The translations under genes and the position numbers were made by a program. A stretch of DNA of 64,000 nt from assembly GCA_944739405.2 (NCBI GenBank), contig OX123188.2, positions 63,135,251 through 63,199,250 of the forward strand, written 5' to 3'. The notes below the pieces were generated by a model. That model did not search any database. It saw only the letters and a program-made list of their open reading frames with translations, and was not told the DNA's origin. How positions within the stretch are numbered: position 1 is the stretch's first letter; every line of letters begins with the position of its first letter. The DNA comes from Euclidia mi (taxonomy: Eukaryota > Arthropoda > Insecta > Lepidoptera > Erebidae). Below, one piece after another: positions 63,758-64,000 of this stretch.

Positions 63758-64000
63758 TTGGTCAATTTCTAGTGCGCCATCCCTTAGAATAAAAGTTAAC
63801 AATTTTATTAATCCGTTGCAGTACATCAGAAGTTACAATCGAAGCATCGTATTGAACACAATTATATTGAATGGTTGCTATTTGTCGGAATTACACGGTG
63901 GATTTGCGGCTATTTATTTTTACAACGTACAAAGGTCGCAATTTCACGGGTTACTTGGTGAGTGTGTGACAACGTCAAATGTTCTTGGCTGTCGGTCCGC

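Overview
The base composition (AT-rich, intron-bearing fragments, (TATG)n and (TACA)n microsatellites) and above all the repeat families point to a lepidopteran (moth or butterfly) nuclear genome. I find no convincing intact host gene in 64 kb. Almost everything recognisable is a transposable element (TE) or a TE inside a TE. That would fit a heterochromatic or W-chromosome-like segment, but this is an inference from density alone.

Layout. 1-1435: an RTE-type LINE 3' end and a tRNA-derived SINE. 2361-10960: a CR1/Jockey-group LINE (LINE-1) split by a near full-length second LINE (LINE-2, 5197-9494, PHD-finger ORF1 and endonuclease/reverse transcriptase ORF2). 11938-12526: Harbinger-like MITE with TTA duplications. 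13366-15750: a Penelope-like element (PLE-1) as a head-to-head inverted pair. 17729-22784: a large inverted duplication with an approximately 1 kb spacer holding an R1-like LINE tail; one arm carries two younger insertions. 22872-23243: an R1-like remnant ending in a perfect 36-bp hairpin. 27556-28720: a third LINE. 30588-31021: the 3' exons of a decayed spliced gene. 35785-40846: a Helitron neighbourhood (Pif1-type helicase remnant, non-autonomous Helitrons with CTRR ends, foldback elements, a 120-bp minisatellite). 41-49.8 kb: SINEs and MITEs in otherwise featureless DNA.

49.8-63.8 kb is the most intricate block. A second Penelope-like element (PLE-2) has terminal inverted repeats. Beside it is an inverted-repeat block (52552-62366) whose left arm holds a TA-flanked DNA transposon (52584-55864) and whose right arm holds a Gypsy-type LTR element (57052-62120). 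Each arm preserves the empty site of the other arm's insertion.

The two diverged PLEs both end in a hammerhead-ribozyme-like motif in which stem II, stem III and the core 3-8 pair differ in a compensated manner, and the PLE-2 terminal inverted repeat begins exactly at the predicted cleavage site. This is the most promising signal in the window. The second is an unrecognised, decayed coding segment (52911-53315, minus strand) inside the TA-flanked transposon.

Operons, ribosome binding sites and bacterial features are absent, as expected for a eukaryote. Boundaries marked as approximate were placed by eye.
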